DNA of 64,000 nt from Cyanobacteria bacterium FACHB-63 (GCA_014695255.1 JACJNX010000040.1:186001-250000); one strand, 5' to 3'; positions 17,606 to 29,727 are shown, numbered from the stretch's first letter. Translations and numbers: made by a program. Notes: a model not told the origin generated them from the sequence alone.

Positions 17606-18337
17606 ATGCCCTGGCAGCGTCCAGACGGTCGGCAACCCGATCAACTCCGTCTCACCACTTTCACCCGTCGATTTACTAAGTTCTCCGCAGGTTCGGTTCT
17701 CGTTTGTTGCGGGGATACTCAAGTGCTTTGCACCGCCAGCGTCAAGCCTAAAGTTCCTCGATTTCTCGAAGGCAAAGGGCAAGGCTGGCTCACCGCAGAG
17801 TACCGAATGCTACCGGGAGCGACCCCCGATCGTCAAGAACGTGAACTGCTCAAACTCTCCGGGCGTACCCAAGAAATTCAGCGCCTGATCGGTCGCAGTT
17901 TGCGATCGGTGCTTGACATGACCGCACTCGGAGAACGCACGATTACGATCGACACAGACGTGCTGCAAGCCGACGCGGGAACCCGCACCGCTGCGATTAC
18001 AGGCGCATTCGTAGCGCTGCATGATGCAATCGACTCCTTGATCCAGTGCGGCGACCTCGATCGCTCTCCGATTCAGCATCAAGTCGCCGCTGTCTCGGTC
18101 GGCTTAATCGAAGGCGATGCGTTTCTAGATCTGAATTACCCCGAAGATGTCACTGCTGACATTGACTGTAATGTGGTGATGAATGATGCCCTAGAAATCA
18201 TCGAAATTCAGGGCACAGCAGAGCAGGGAAGCTTCACCCGCCGACAACTAGATCAAATCATGGATCTTGCAGAAAAAGGCATCAAAGAATTGTTAGAATT
18301 GCAACGGCAAACGCTAGGAATTCATCCCCGTTATTAA
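17606..18337 (+). CDS. rph: ribonuclease PH
   Basis: Phosphorolytic 3' exoribonuclease that trims tRNA 3' ends. Starts [16 protein letters not shown] as in the family. RNase PH motifs are [44 protein letters not shown] and the phosphate-binding and catalytic acidic loop [18 protein letters not shown]. 243 residues is normal. It lies 84 nt after the molybdoenzyme gene on the same strand, probably under its own promoter. Confidence 0.93.
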   Translation: MPWQRPDGRQPDQLRLTTFTRRFTKFSAGSVLVCCGDTQVLCTASVKPKVPRFLEGKGQGWLTAEYRMLPGATPDRQERELLKLSGRTQEIQRLIGRSLRSVLDMTALGERTITIDTDVLQADAGTRTAAITGAFVALHDAIDSLIQCGDLDRSPIQHQVAAVSVGLIEGDAFLDLNYPEDVTADIDCNVVMNDALEIIEIQGTAEQGSFTRRQLDQIMDLAEKGIKELLELQRQTLGIHPRY

Positions 18338-18483
18338 AATCCACGCAACAAACTGCTGCGATGTGCCAAATGTTCAGCAGAGTTCAGGGAAAATACAAAG
18401 AATTGCCGCTAAAAAGACACGTATCATAGGTACAGTTAGAAACTGAGACCCCTAGCCCCGCGATCGAGTCAACGAGTCGGAGT

Positions 18484-18918
18484 ATGTTTCAGCAAGAGCA
18501 TCTGTCAGTTAACAGTAACCTCACCGTATTGAACCACGTCCAAAGATGGTTCGAGGGATTTTGGCATCAGCACGACCCTCACTTTCCCCGCCGCGAAAAT
18601 CAGCTTCACCGCCTTAATCTCGCTTTGGCAGAAGGATTTACGAATGCAGTGCGCCACGCTCATTCTGGACTTTCAAACGACACCTCGATCGATATTGAGG
18701 TTGCCCTACACGACGATCGCATGGAAATCCAGATCTGGGATTGGGGACAACCTTTTGATCCCAACAATATCCGAGAACCCCAGCCCGGAACTCTACAGGA
18801 AGGAGGATATGGCTGGTTCTTGTTGCGTCGCTTAGCCGATGAAGTCAGCTACGATCGCCGGGGACAGCGGAACTGCCTCAAGATTGTAAAGTACACTCCC
18901 GAAAGTCGAACGGCTTAG
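18484..18918 (+). CDS. RsbW-like anti-sigma factor / serine kinase
   Basis: 144 residues, a single HATPase_c domain: N-box ALAEGFTNAVRHAH (residues about 46-60), G1 box IQIWDWGQPFDP, and lid GGYGWFLLRRLADEVSY. RsbW-type proteins bind sigma factors or phosphorylate STAS-domain antagonists. No STAS partner, phosphatase or sigma factor is adjacent, so its target lies elsewhere. The ATG follows GTCGGAGT. It sits 133 nt upstream of ftsH on the same strand. Confidence 0.82.
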   Translation: MFQQEHLSVNSNLTVLNHVQRWFEGFWHQHDPHFPRRENQLHRLNLALAEGFTNAVRHAHSGLSNDTSIDIEVALHDDRMEIQIWDWGQPFDPNNIREPQPGTLQEGGYGWFLLRRLADEVSYDRRGQRNCLKIVKYTPESRTA

Positions 18919-19051
18919 GTGTCGAATTTGTGTTGACGGGGCTAGACTAGAAAAATAGAGACACCTTTTCAGTAGCATAAGCGTCTCTTGACCCGCTATA
19001 GTTTCCCCGCACTATAGCTTTCCACACTGTCCCCCAGGCAAAAGGCAACTC

Positions 19052-20959
19052 ATGATGAAAGGCTCCCGCAACCTCGCGCAATCACTGTCCCTAACTAAAG
19101 CGAAATCCAAAGTGACAAAAGCTGCGCTTGTGGGCTGGCTGCTAACTCAGACCGTGCTGATGAGTGCTCCGGCAATGGCTCAAGCGCGCCAGACCTTGAA
19201 CTATACGGGATTGTTAAAGAAAATTGACGCAGGTGAAGTCGAGCGAGTCGAAATTGATGAAGCTCAGAGCATTGCGCGAGTCCGCCTCCAGGGACAGAAC
19301 AAGAACGAGCCGCCAATCGAAGTGCAGCTATTAGAGCGCAATCCAGAACTAATCGATCGCCTCCGCAAGAACAAGGTATCTTTTGATTCTCAGCCCACCG
19401 CCGATAATAGCGTCGTTGTGGGACTGGTTGCGAATCTGCTGCTGTTCATGTTGCTGATTGCTGGATTGCTCTTGATTCTGCGCCGATCGAGCAATTCTCC
19501 GGGTGGTCCTGGACAGGCGATGAACTTTGGTAAGTCTCGCGCTCGATTCCAAATGGAAGCCAAAACGGGTGTGATGTTCGATGATGTCGCAGGCATCGAA
19601 GAAGCCAAAGAAGAACTGCAAGAAGTCGTCGCTTTCTTGAAAAAGCCAGAACGCTTTACGGCGGTAGGAGCGCGAATTCCGAAAGGTGCGCTGCTGGTTG
19701 GATCACCCGGAACCGGGAAGACTTTGCTGGCAAAAGCGATCGCAGGTGAAGCAGGTGTTCCGTTCTTCTCGATCTCTGGTTCTGAATTCGTCGAAATGTT
19801 CGTTGGTGTGGGGGCATCCCGCGTCCGCGATCTGTTCAAGAAAGCGAAAGAGAACGCACCGTGCATTGTGTTCATTGATGAAATCGATGCAGTCGGACGG
19901 CAACGGGGAGCCGGAATCGGTGGCGGCAACGATGAACGCGAACAAACCCTCAACCAGTTGTTAACCGAGATGGACGGGTTCGAAGGCAACGCTGGAATCA
20001 TCGTCATTGCTGCGACAAACCGCCCAGATGTTCTAGACTCTGCTTTATTGCGTCCAGGACGATTTGATCGCCAAATTACGGTTGACTTACCCGATCGCAA
20101 AGGACGACTGAAAATCCTCGAAGTCCACGCCCGCAACAAAAAACTTTCAGATGAAGTGGATTTAGAGAAAATTGCACGTCAAACTCCCGGATTTTCGGGT
20201 GCTGAGTTAGCTAACTTGCTGAATGAAGCTGCGATTCTGACTGCACGTCGTCGTAAAGACGCGGTTACGATGCTGGAGATTGATGATGCGATCGATCGTG
20301 TGTCGATCGGGCTTGCGAAAAATCCACTGCTGGATTCAACTCGGAAGCGCATGACTGCCTATCACGAGATCGGACACGCTTTACTCACGACCCTTTTGGA
20401 TAACGCTGATCCGCTCAATAAAGTGACCATCATTCCGCGTGCGGGTGGAATTGAAGGATTTTCTCAAACGGTTCCCAATGAAGAAACGATCGATAGCGGC
20501 TTATACACTCGCGCTTGGATGCTCGATCGAATTAAAGTGATTTTGGGGGGTCGGGCAGTCGAAGCGGAAGTGTTTGGTGAAGACGCGATCGACGCTGGAG
20601 CGGCAAGCGACATCGGCAAAGTCACTCAGATTGCTCGGCAAATGGTGACGATGTTTGGTATGTCGGATTTAGGTCCGGTAGCACTGGAAAGTTCAGGCGG
20701 CGAAGTATTCTTGGGGCGGAACATGATGCCACAATCCGAATATTCTGAAGAGCTTGCCAGCAAGATTGATCAGAAGGTGCGCGAGATTGCGAAGTTCTGC
20801 TACGCGGAAGCGCGGCGACTGTTGCGGGAAAATCGCCCCCTCGTCGATCGCTTAGTTGATGTGCTGCTGGAGCAGGAAACGATCGAAGGTGATCAGTTCC
20901 GCACGATTGTTCAAGAGTACCGCGATAGCTTATCGCAGACTGCCAGCGTTACAAGCTGA
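19052..20959 (+). CDS. ftsH: ATP-dependent zinc metalloprotease FtsH
   Basis: Membrane AAA protease of 635 residues; in cyanobacteria FtsH complexes remove damaged photosystem II D1. An N-terminal segment (about 23-43, ending SAPAMAQ) and a second span (about 118-142) frame a lumenal domain. Walker A is GSPGTGKT (about 216), Walker [10 protein letters not shown], second region of homology [15 protein letters not shown]. The zinc site is HEIGH (about 437-441). Two adjacent ATGs (19052, 19055) can start it. A strong terminator follows. Which of the usual four cyanobacterial FtsH paralogues it is cannot be told here. Confidence 0.94.
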   Translation: MMKGSRNLAQSLSLTKAKSKVTKAALVGWLLTQTVLMSAPAMAQARQTLNYTGLLKKIDAGEVERVEIDEAQSIARVRLQGQNKNEPPIEVQLLERNPELIDRLRKNKVSFDSQPTADNSVVVGLVANLLLFMLLIAGLLLILRRSSNSPGGPGQAMNFGKSRARFQMEAKTGVMFDDVAGIEEAKEELQEVVAFLKKPERFTAVGARIPKGALLVGSPGTGKTLLAKAIAGEAGVPFFSISGSEFVEMFVGVGASRVRDLFKKAKENAPCIVFIDEIDAVGRQRGAGIGGGNDEREQTLNQLLTEMDGFEGNAGIIVIAATNRPDVLDSALLRPGRFDRQITVDLPDRKGRLKILEVHARNKKLSDEVDLEKIARQTPGFSGAELANLLNEAAILTARRRKDAVTMLEIDDAIDRVSIGLAKNPLLDSTRKRMTAYHEIGHALLTTLLDNADPLNKVTIIPRAGGIEGFSQTVPNEETIDSGLYTRAWMLDRIKVILGGRAVEAEVFGEDAIDAGAASDIGKVTQIARQMVTMFGMSDLGPVALESSGGEVFLGRNMMPQSEYSEELASKIDQKVREIAKFCYAEARRLLRENRPLVDRLVDVLLEQETIEGDQFRTIVQEYRDSLSQTASVTS

Positions 20960-20965
20960 GATGAG

Positions 20966-20999
20966 AAAAAGCCCTTTCCGCAGTTTGAAAGGGCTTTTT
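20966..20999 (+). terminator. Rho-independent terminator of ftsH
   Basis: AAAAAGCCCTTTC and GAAAGGGCTTTTT form a perfect 13-bp stem with an 8-nt loop and a T-run, starting 7 nt past the stop. Confidence 0.92.
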
Positions 21000-21045
21000 T
21001 AGGGCATTTCTAATAACGTTCGATTAACGCGAAGTAGACTCACGT

Positions 21046-21076
21046 AAAAAAGCAGTTGATCGTTTTGATCAACTGC
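21046..21076 (-). terminator. Rho-independent terminator of groL
   Basis: GCAGTTGATC (21052-21061) and GATCAACTGC (21067-21076) form a 10-bp stem with a 5-nt loop. On the minus strand the run of As at 21046-21051 becomes the T tract. It lies 25 nt past the groL stop. Confidence 0.88.
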
Positions 21077-21100
21077 CTCAAAAATCTAAGCGTTGGCAGA

Positions 21101-22789
<1,689 letters not shown>

Positions 22790-22797
22790 CTAGAAAT

Positions 22798-22824
22798 TTA
22801 GCACTCACTGCGACAGAGTGCTAA
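22798..22824. promoter_or_regulatory. CIRCE element (HrcA operator)
   Basis: TTAGCACTC at 22798-22806, nine spacer bases, then GAGTGCTAA at 22816-22824. This matches the canonical CIRCE consensus exactly. It is 30 nt upstream of groL and marks heat-shock control by HrcA. Confidence 0.96.
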
Positions 22825-22860
22825 AGATTCGGAAGATCGGAAAACCGTATGTTCTAGAAA

Positions 22861-23241
22861 TTATTGAGATTTTAGGTATTGCTTCAAGCTCAATAATGTT
22901 CCCGTTTGTCCGAGGCTGATCGGTAGCAGCGAAATTCCTTCGATGCGGGATTGTACCCAACCATTGCCCCATGCCCACTCATGAAAGCCGTCGATGCCTT
23001 GGCTCAGAAGAAATCGAATCCGGTTTGGTTCTGCAAGTTCGACTTCGTGCTGAATGGTGATGAGTCCAATTCGTCCGGTGAGCTTTGTGCCAGGGATGAG
23101 CGTATCCGACATTCCGACTGAAAATCGCTCAAACCACAGCCAGTTCTGTAATTCTTTTACTTGAGTCAAGCTCTTCGCCAGCGTTTCTTCTGAGGCTTCG
23201 AGTTCAATGCGGAGGCTGCTTTGCTGAAATGTGCCAAACAT
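22861..23241 (-). CDS. conserved hypothetical, SRPBCC-like
   Basis: About 126 residues from ATG 23241 (MFGTFQQSSLRIELEAS). No signal or membrane segment. The alternating strands (SLRIELEASEETLAKSLTQV, LTGRIGLITIQHEVELAEPN) and the Trp-rich middle (LQNWLWFERF, FHEWAWGNGW) suggest a helix-grip/SRPBCC fold that binds a small hydrophobic ligand. That fold call is tentative. Its stop lies 37 nt before CIRCE, so readthrough toward groL is possible. Confidence 0.55.
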   Translation of the reverse strand: MFGTFQQSSLRIELEASEETLAKSLTQVKELQNWLWFERFSVGMSDTLIPGTKLTGRIGLITIQHEVELAEPNRIRFLLSQGIDGFHEWAWGNGWVQSRIEGISLLPISLGQTGTLLSLKQYLKSQ

Positions 23242-23339
23242 AGTCAAATCGACCCGTACCGTACTGTTTCAGTATGGCAGATCGGCAGAAGGGAGCGCGT
23301 GGCTCTAAAATTGATAAGCCGTTATTTGTGACTGTCGAT

Positions 23340-23672
23340 ATGAGTAGCGTTCTTGTGATTGGAGATGCCGAGTTTGAAACTGAAGTAATGAACGCTGCTC
23401 AGCCTGTGCTGGTGTATTTTTGGGCAGAGTGGTGCGGTCCCTGTCGATTGATGGCTCCGGTGATGAATGCGATCGCGTCGGAGTATGGCGATCGCTTGAA
23501 AGTGATCAAAATGGAAGTTGATCCCAATCCCGAAAGTGTGGCGAAATGCAAAATTGAAGGCGTTCCGGCGTTTCGGGTTGTGCAAAAGGGTGAGATTACA
23601 CAATCGGCGGAAGGCGCAATGAACAAGCAGAAGATCAAAGACCTTTTAGATCAAAGTTTGATTACCGCGTAA
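23340..23672 (+). CDS. thioredoxin
   Basis: 110 residues from ATG 23340 (MSSVLVIGDAEFETEV). A longer frame from 23274 would add an unlikely 22-residue basic leader. The redox site is WCGPC at 31-35, in VLVYFWAEWCGPCRLMAP, and the cis-proline is in IEGVPAFRVVQKGE. An extra Cys occurs in VAKCKIEGVPAF. It is a cytoplasmic disulfide reductase of the m/x/y group; the class is not resolved. The aminotransferase gene begins 9 nt later, so both are likely co-transcribed. Confidence 0.9.
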   Translation: MSSVLVIGDAEFETEVMNAAQPVLVYFWAEWCGPCRLMAPVMNAIASEYGDRLKVIKMEVDPNPESVAKCKIEGVPAFRVVQKGEITQSAEGAMNKQKIKDLLDQSLITA

Positions 23673-23681
23673 GAGGGAAAA

Positions 23682-24845
23682 ATGCAGTTTGCCAAACGCT
23701 TAGAGCCGCTTCAAGCTAATGTTTTCGCAGATATGGATCGTGCTAAGTCGAAAGCATTATCTGCGGGACAGAACATTATTGATCTATCGCTGGGATCGTC
23801 TGATTTGCCCACTGAGGCGCACGTTATTGCGGCGATCGACCAATCCTTGCATGATCCTTCGACGCATGGCTATTTGTTGTTCCACGGCACACGAGCGTTT
23901 CGACAAGCTGCGGCGCGTTGGTATACCGATAAGTTTGGGGTTACGGTTGATCCTGAAACCGAAGTGTTACCCCTGATTGGATCGCAGGAAGGAACAGCCC
24001 ATTTACCCCTGGCTGTGTTAAATCCGGGCGATTTTGCTCTGTTGCTTGATCCGGGTTATCCATCTCATGCAGGTGGAGTTTATTTGGCGAGTGGGCAAAT
24101 TTACCCGATGCCGCTAAGGGCTGAGAATGGGTTTCTTCCCGTCTTTGAAGAGATTCCGCCTGCGGTGTTGGCGCAGTCTCGGATGATGGTTTTGAGCTAT
24201 CCGCACAATCCGACGACTGCGATCGCGCCTCTGTCTTTTTTCCAGGAAGCGGTGCGATTCTGTCAAACTCACGATTTAGTGTTAGTTCACGATTTTCCTT
24301 ACGCTGATTTTTATCTCGGTTCTGATCCGATGCCCTCGGTGCTGCAAGCTGATCCAGAAAAATCAGTGTCGATCGAGTTTTTCACCTTCTCGAAGTCCTA
24401 TAAAATGGGCGGTTTTCGGGTGGGTTATGCGATCGGGAATGCAGACTTGATTCGGGCACTGAGACAAGTCAAAGCAGCCGTTGATTTCAATCAGTATCGC
24501 GGCATTTTGAACGGTGCGATCGCGGCATTAACAGGCGATCAATCGAGTGTGCAAAAAGCGGTTGAGATTTATCGACATCGGCGGGATGTGTTTATCGATC
24601 GCTTGCATCAGATTGGCTGGAAAGTTCCGATTCCCGAAGCGGCAATGTATGTTTGGGCAAGACTACCGGAACCTTGGGTGAAGGATTCGATCAGCTTTGC
24701 GGTCAAGCTTGTGAAAGCAACAGGCGTTGCCGTTTCTCCGGGTGCAGGATTTGGTAAATCTGGCGAAGGATATGTGCGGTTTGCGCTCGTGCATGAACCA
24801 GAGAGATTAGTCGAGGCGGTCGATCGCATTGCCAAGTTTCTGTGA
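23682..24845 (+). CDS. class I/II PLP-dependent aminotransferase
   Basis: 387 residues, fold type I. Opening QFAKRLEPLQANVFADMD resembles the LL-diaminopimelate aminotransferase-like (DapC/AlaT) family of cyanobacteria. The PLP lysine is in FTFSKSYKMGGFRVGYAIG (about residue 237-240). Other motifs are DPGYPSHAGGVY, LSYPHNPTTAIAP and the C-terminal FGKSGEGYVRFALVH with the substrate-binding arginine. The amino-acid substrate is not defined by sequence. It follows thioredoxin in an apparent two-gene unit. Confidence 0.82.
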   Translation: MQFAKRLEPLQANVFADMDRAKSKALSAGQNIIDLSLGSSDLPTEAHVIAAIDQSLHDPSTHGYLLFHGTRAFRQAAARWYTDKFGVTVDPETEVLPLIGSQEGTAHLPLAVLNPGDFALLLDPGYPSHAGGVYLASGQIYPMPLRAENGFLPVFEEIPPAVLAQSRMMVLSYPHNPTTAIAPLSFFQEAVRFCQTHDLVLVHDFPYADFYLGSDPMPSVLQADPEKSVSIEFFTFSKSYKMGGFRVGYAIGNADLIRALRQVKAAVDFNQYRGILNGAIAALTGDQSSVQKAVEIYRHRRDVFIDRLHQIGWKVPIPEAAMYVWARLPEPWVKDSISFAVKLVKATGVAVSPGAGFGKSGEGYVRFALVHEPERLVEAVDRIAKFL

Positions 24846-24926
24846 AGACGCATCTCTTGAGATAGTTCTCGAAGATTCGCTTTAACACGAGCGATAATCG
24901 ATCGCAGTTCAAAGCCTAGCCAATTC

Positions 24927-25745
24927 TTAAGGCTGCAACATTACAGGCGCTTTCTGATCACCACTCAATACAATCACTTTTGAATTCTTAGAATTTGCCA
25001 GTTGTTGCATAGCTTCAATCTGCTTAAATCGCAGGGTTTGATCGGTCAGTCCTTGCGAGAGAATTTTTTGTGCGTCTGCATTTCCTTGAGCTTCGATGCG
25101 TTTGCGATCGGCTTCTTGGCGCTCTCTATCGAGAACGAACCGCATCTGCTGGCTTTCCTGCTCAGCTTTAAGTTTTTCTTGTACCGATCTTTCTAGGGCT
25201 TCAGGAAGTTTGACGTTCCGGAGGGGCGTTTCTTCGATGATGATGCCGCGATCTCGCAAGCTCTTGTTCAGATTGTCGCGAAGCTGCTGTGCAAGTTTTT
25301 CTCGATCGCTGGTGTAAATGGTTTTCAATTCATAAGTCGCGGTTGCACCTCGAATAGATGACCGAATTTGGGGCGTAAGGATCACTTCTTCATAGTTTGT
25401 GCCTACGGTTTGATAAAGTTGCTTTGCCTTATCAGAGTCAATGCGATAAAGCACACTGACATCAATACTAAGCATCAGACCTTCTTTAGTGGGGGTTTCT
25501 AGGGTTTCTTTGACTTCGCGAATGTGAGTTGAAAACTTAGTCAGTCCAGCCAGCGGATTTTTGAGGTGAATGCCAGGAGTAAGGGGTTGATCTGAAACCT
25601 GACCGTAAAGATCAATAATGCCGATTTCTCCAGTTTGAATCACGGTGATACAGCGTAGAAGGGCAACCAGTCCACCGAATCCAAGTAAACCAGACACAAT
25701 CAGCATTGGAATCATTGTTCTGCGATTCAGCGTATAGGCTTGCAT
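24927..25745 (-). CDS. prohibitin-type SPFH/band 7 protein
   Basis: 272 residues. One N-terminal membrane anchor (about 11-33, MIPMLIVSGLLGFGGLVALL). Then the SPFH domain: GEIGIIDLYGQVSDQPLTPG, TKEGLMLSIDVSVLYRID, PQIRSSIRGATATYELKTI. A coiled-coil at about 195-240 is rich in Glu, Arg and Gln (RQEADRKRIEAQGNADAQ). Prohibitins form large ring complexes in membranes, often binding AAA proteases such as FtsH; an ftsH gene is in the window, but not adjacent. It is probably monocistronic. Confidence 0.88.
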   Translation of the reverse strand: MQAYTLNRRTMIPMLIVSGLLGFGGLVALLRCITVIQTGEIGIIDLYGQVSDQPLTPGIHLKNPLAGLTKFSTHIREVKETLETPTKEGLMLSIDVSVLYRIDSDKAKQLYQTVGTNYEEVILTPQIRSSIRGATATYELKTIYTSDREKLAQQLRDNLNKSLRDRGIIIEETPLRNVKLPEALERSVQEKLKAEQESQQMRFVLDRERQEADRKRIEAQGNADAQKILSQGLTDQTLRFKQIEAMQQLANSKNSKVIVLSGDQKAPVMLQP

Positions 25746-25847
25746 ACAGATTATCCCTGTTCAGTTAGGTAGAGCTAGCGTACCCAAAAGAGACTGCACG
25801 CTTTCTATCGAGCGACTATAAGCACGATCGCATTCACTCCGAAAACC

Positions 25848-26858
25848 CTAGCTCATCTCTGGAGCAAGTGGACGACGCTGTGAGGACTTCTCTTTTGCGG
25901 TCGCTTTAGTAAAGAGCTTTCCAACTTCTTTCAAATCAACATTACCGCCGCTAACAATCACACCAATTTTGGCACCTGGAAAAGAAACAATTCCTTCGAG
26001 CAATGCTGCTGTTGCTAGAACGCCTGTCGGTTCTACCACAATCTTGAGCCGCTCCCAAATCAAGAACAGTGTCCGTAAAATGGCTGCTTCGGACACTGTA
26101 ACCATCTCATCAACGTACTCAAGAATTAACGGAAAGGTAAGTTCTCCAAGCGAAGTGGTTCTGGCACCATCTGCGATCGTGTCCGGATTCTCAACCGTTT
26201 GTAGCGTTCGACTGTAGAACGATCTCCTTGCATCATCGGCGCGCTTGGGCTCAACTCCAATCATCTGACAGTTCGGAGAAAGGGTATCGGCTGCGATCGC
26301 ACATCCTGAGAGCAACCCACCTCCGCCACAGCAGACTAGCAAGACGTCTAAATCGCCAACTTCTTCGATCAGTTCTTTTGCGGCGGTTCCTTGTCCTGCG
26401 ATCACTGGCGCAAAATCAAAGGGTGGAATTAAAGTTAAACCACGATCGTCTGCGATCGATTGTGCAACTTCTTCTCGCTTTTGCAGAGCGCGATTGTAGA
26501 AGACTATCTCCGCTTCATAGCTTTGTGTTGCTGCTTTCTTTACCTCTGGCGCATCGTTTGGCATGACGATCGTCACAGGAACATTCAGAATTTGACCTGC
26601 TAGGGCTAACGCTTGCCCATGATTGCCGGATGAAAACGCAATCACACCCTGTTTACGCTGTTCATCGCTCAATTGAGCCATTGCATTGTAAGCACCCCGG
26701 AACTTAAACGACCCCGATCTCTGGAAGTTCTCACACTTGAAAAACACCTGAGCGCGAGTTCGCTGATTCACTGTGTTTGAAGTGATTACAGGTGTTCGGT
26801 GAGCAATTCCTGCGAGACGATCGGCAGCCGCTAAGATATCCGAGTAAGTGACAGGCAT
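25848..26858 (-). CDS. threonine/serine dehydratase, PLP fold type II
   Basis: 336 residues. The PLP lysine lies in RSGSFKFRGAYN (about 52), with SSGNHGQALALAG and the phosphate loop CCGGGGLLSGCAIA. It has no C-terminal ACT domain, so it belongs to the short catabolic threonine dehydratase / serine racemase / hydroxyaspartate ammonia-lyase group rather than biosynthetic IlvA. Its start codon overlaps the stop of the upstream small gene by one base (TAATG), so translation is coupled. Confidence 0.85.
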   Translation of the reverse strand: MPVTYSDILAAADRLAGIAHRTPVITSNTVNQRTRAQVFFKCENFQRSGSFKFRGAYNAMAQLSDEQRKQGVIAFSSGNHGQALALAGQILNVPVTIVMPNDAPEVKKAATQSYEAEIVFYNRALQKREEVAQSIADDRGLTLIPPFDFAPVIAGQGTAAKELIEEVGDLDVLLVCCGGGGLLSGCAIAADTLSPNCQMIGVEPKRADDARRSFYSRTLQTVENPDTIADGARTTSLGELTFPLILEYVDEMVTVSEAAILRTLFLIWERLKIVVEPTGVLATAALLEGIVSFPGAKIGVIVSGGNVDLKEVGKLFTKATAKEKSSQRRPLAPEMS

Positions 26859-27163
26859 TACTTGTTGTAGAAAAAGGCGATTTCTTTCTCTTTCAGCGGC
26901 GCGAATCCTGCTGCTTCCAGCATTTGATTCAGTTCAGCTTGAGGAATGTGCTTTGCTCCGATGCGAACAATGCGCGATCGCATCGTGTTTGAGACTCCAC
27001 TACGTTGCCGTCCCGCTTCTAGCGCCATCACTTTGTTGTATAAGTCTAATTTCTCAGTTGGAATCGGAGAGCCATCAAAATCGATTCCTTTGGCGATCGC
27101 AACATCGATCGCGTCTGCGCCGGTTGTATTTTGATCTTTTGTATTTTGATTTTCGGTACTCAT
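26858..27163 (-). CDS. conserved cyanobacterial protein (DUF4090-like)
   Basis: 101 residues from ATG 27163 (MSTENQNTKDQN); the longer frame to 27196 adds an unlikely leader. After a Gln/Asn/Thr-rich N-terminus the conserved core has IAKGIDFDGSPIPTEKLDLY, MRSRIVRIGAKHIPQ and the C-terminal FAPLKEKEIAFFYNK. I associate this with the small cyanobacterial DUF4090 family, function unknown. It is translationally coupled to the downstream dehydratase (TAATG), which suggests a shared or accessory role. Confidence 0.6.
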   Translation of the reverse strand: MSTENQNTKDQNTTGADAIDVAIAKGIDFDGSPIPTEKLDLYNKVMALEAGRQRSGVSNTMRSRIVRIGAKHIPQAELNQMLEAAGFAPLKEKEIAFFYNK

Positions 27164-27219
27164 GTTTGTCACGTTCCCATAACCCGTTTTAGGCATCTTA
27201 TCAGGCGGTGATGCGATTT

Positions 27220-27960
27220 CTACTCTGGTAGCTGATTCGGATCGATGCCTTGCGATCGCAAATAGTTTTCTAATCGCTCCCGCGCTTGGCGTTCTTGTTC
27301 TGCTCGTTGGCGTTCGGATTCTTCAGGTAAAGGAATTAACTCGCCTTCTGCGGTAAACCAGCGTAATTGGCGATCGTGAACCCCCAGTTCTAGCCCTAAT
27401 TGCTCACTCGGTAGTCTGTCGCCCTCGTTGGGTGCGATCGCGACGTAAGTTCCACCGTTTAGACGAAATCCGGCAAACTCTAGCGTTTCGGGATGAAACC
27501 AGTAATACTCTGGAACGCGCCAAACATCTTGATAAAGGTCTTTTTTCTTGCCGCGATCGACCGTAGCCGTCGAACTAGAAAGCAACTCGATCACGACGTT
27601 GGGATATTTGCCGCCTTCTTCCCAAATTGCCCAACTGCGCCGATCGCGCTTTTCCGCTCCTAATACGACAAATACATCAGGACCACGAAAATCTCGTTTC
27701 TTGAGTTGCTGTTCGTTGTAATAAACGGTTAAATTGCCTGAGATGTAGAAGTCTGAGCGATCGCGCCACCAAAATTCTAGTAATCGAATTAGTAGATCAA
27801 TCTGACGGCGGTGAAAATCAGTTTCCAACGGTGGCTCATCACTATAAAGGTTTGTTGGCGGAAAAGTGACATCCTCTGGTAAATCTGGTGCTTGCGTTTC
27901 GTCTACAAGCGGGGGAATTACGGACTGAGACTGAGCAGGAGTCGCATCGAGTTGAACCAT
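27220..27960 (-). CDS. Uma2 family protein (DUF820, PD-(D/E)XK fold)
   Basis: About 246 residues from ATG 27960 (MVQLDATPAQS); an upstream in-frame start at 28041 is less typical. Uma2 proteins share the restriction-endonuclease-like fold and are strongly expanded in cyanobacteria, with no proven cellular role. The core has RGPDVFVVLGAEKRDR, KYPNVVIELLSSST and the Lys-rich turn GKKKDLYQDVWRVPEYYW. A charged coiled C-terminus (ERQRAEQERQARERLENYL) ends it. Neighbours do not indicate a partner. Confidence 0.85.
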   Translation of the reverse strand: MVQLDATPAQSQSVIPPLVDETQAPDLPEDVTFPPTNLYSDEPPLETDFHRRQIDLLIRLLEFWWRDRSDFYISGNLTVYYNEQQLKKRDFRGPDVFVVLGAEKRDRRSWAIWEEGGKYPNVVIELLSSSTATVDRGKKKDLYQDVWRVPEYYWFHPETLEFAGFRLNGGTYVAIAPNEGDRLPSEQLGLELGVHDRQLRWFTAEGELIPLPEESERQRAEQERQARERLENYLRSQGIDPNQLPE

Positions 27961-28146
27961 ATCCGCAGGCTCCAATAACGCTGTCTCTAGTTTAACGGGT
28001 GGCGATCGTGCCGCAAATCGAAAACTTTTCCAAGAATGCACGAGGCACGATACCGGGATCTACTAGAATGACTATCTGTGGAAAACGCCTCAAAATAATC
28101 ATTGTGCAAATCTCCACACCTACTCACTCTGCCTTTCGCCGTTGTT

Positions 28147-29727
28147 ATGCCCAAGGTTCTTGTTTCTGATCCGATCGACCAAGTTGGAATCGATATTCTG
28201 TCGCAAGTTGCTCAAGTTGATATCAAAACTGATCTGACTAAAGAGCAGCTTGTCGAAGTGATTCCAGAATATGATGCGCTGATGATTCGCTCCGGGACTC
28301 GCGTGACGGCTGAAGTGATCGAAGCCGGACGGAATCTCAAAATTATCGGACGCGCGGGAGTCGGGGTCGATAACGTCGATGTGCCTGCGGCAACCCGAAA
28401 AGGCGTAATCGTTGTGAACTCGCCCGAAGGAAATACGATCGCTGCGGCAGAACACACGCTCGCAATGATGCTGTCTCTGTCGCGATACATTCCCGAAGCG
28501 AATGAAAAACTCAAACAAGGCAAATGGGATCGTAAAAGCTACACCGGAAACGAAGTCTATAACAAAACTTTGGGTGTCGTTGGTTTAGGTAAAATCGGTG
28601 CTCACGTAGCAACTGTGGCACGCGCAATGGGGATGAAACTACTTGCGTATGATCCATTTATCTCAACTGAACGTGCAGAACAGTTGGGTTGTAGCTTGGT
28701 GGAACTCGATGTCTTGTTCCAATCGGCGGATTACATTACGCTGCACATTCCCAAAACTCCAGAAACGACGAATCTGATTAACGCGGATTCGATCGCCAAA
28801 ATGAAACCGAATGTTCGGATCATTAACTGTGCGCGAGGCGGCATTATCGATGAAGCCGCCATCGCTGAAGCCTTGAAAGCTGGAAAGATTGCCGGAGCCG
28901 CACTGGATGTGTTTGCAGCGGAACCGCTCGGAGAATCGCCGCTCAAAGCCTTGGGTAAAGAAGCCGTGTTAACGCCGCATCTGGGGGCATCAACCGAAGA
29001 AGCTCAAGTGAACGTGGCGATCGATGTCGCAGAGCAAATTCGGGATGTGTTGCTGGGTGAGCCTGCACGATCGGCGGTCAACATTCCGGGCTTGCGTCCT
29101 GAAATTATGGAGCAGTTGAAGCCATACTTACAGTTGGCAGAAACGCTCGGAAAGATGGTCGGACAGTTAGCGGGGGGGCGGATCGAATCGCTGAACATTG
29201 GACTGCGTGGAGATCTAGCAACCAATCAAAGTCAGCCGATCGTGATTGCAGCATTGAAAGGATTGTTATCGCCTGCTCTACAAGAGCGCGTCAACTATGT
29301 GAACGCTAGCATCGAAGCAAAAGAGCGGGGAATTCGCGTGATCGAAACTCGTGATGCTTCGGTCAAAGATTATGCGGGTTCGCTGCATCTATCTGCCAAA
29401 GGAACCCTCGGAGAACATTCCGTCACGGGTGCTTTGCTGGGTGACGATGAGATTCGGATTACCAGCATCAATGATTTTCCGATCAACGTTCCGCCAAATC
29501 GCTATATGCTGTTCACTTTGCACCGCGATACACCAGGGATCATTGGACAAATTGGCTCATTGCTCGGTGAATCTAACGTCAACATTGCCAGTATGCAGGT
29601 CGGACGCAAGATTGTGCGGGGAGATGCCGTGATGGTTCTAAGCATTGATGATCCGCTACCAGAGAACATTCTGAATCAAATCAAGGAAGTGTCTGGGATT
29701 CGCGATGCTTATACGGTCACGCTGTAA
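28147..29727 (+). CDS. serA: D-3-phosphoglycerate dehydrogenase
   Basis: First step of serine synthesis from 3-phosphoglycerate. 526 residues from ATG 28147 ([18 protein letters not shown]). Rossmann motif [20 protein letters not shown] (about 143-162), catalytic Arg in [11 protein letters not shown] and His in [11 protein letters not shown]. An intervening ASB domain follows, then a C-terminal ACT domain ([20 protein letters not shown]) that binds serine as feedback inhibitor. This is the long type. prmA follows after 113 nt. Confidence 0.94.
   Translation: MPKVLVSDPIDQVGIDILSQVAQVDIKTDLTKEQLVEVIPEYDALMIRSGTRVTAEVIEAGRNLKIIGRAGVGVDNVDVPAATRKGVIVVNSPEGNTIAAAEHTLAMMLSLSRYIPEANEKLKQGKWDRKSYTGNEVYNKTLGVVGLGKIGAHVATVARAMGMKLLAYDPFISTERAEQLGCSLVELDVLFQSADYITLHIPKTPETTNLINADSIAKMKPNVRIINCARGGIIDEAAIAEALKAGKIAGAALDVFAAEPLGESPLKALGKEAVLTPHLGASTEEAQVNVAIDVAEQIRDVLLGEPARSAVNIPGLRPEIMEQLKPYLQLAETLGKMVGQLAGGRIESLNIGLRGDLATNQSQPIVIAALKGLLSPALQERVNYVNASIEAKERGIRVIETRDASVKDYAGSLHLSAKGTLGEHSVTGALLGDDEIRITSINDFPINVPPNRYMLFTLHRDTPGIIGQIGSLLGESNVNIASMQVGRKIVRGDAVMVLSIDDPLPENILNQIKEVSGIRDAYTVTL

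Noticed and set aside
19012-19023. Repeated CTATAG before ftsH as an operator
   Set aside because: Two short AT-rich matches (18996 and 19012) can arise as -10-like promoter sequences; too little to call.
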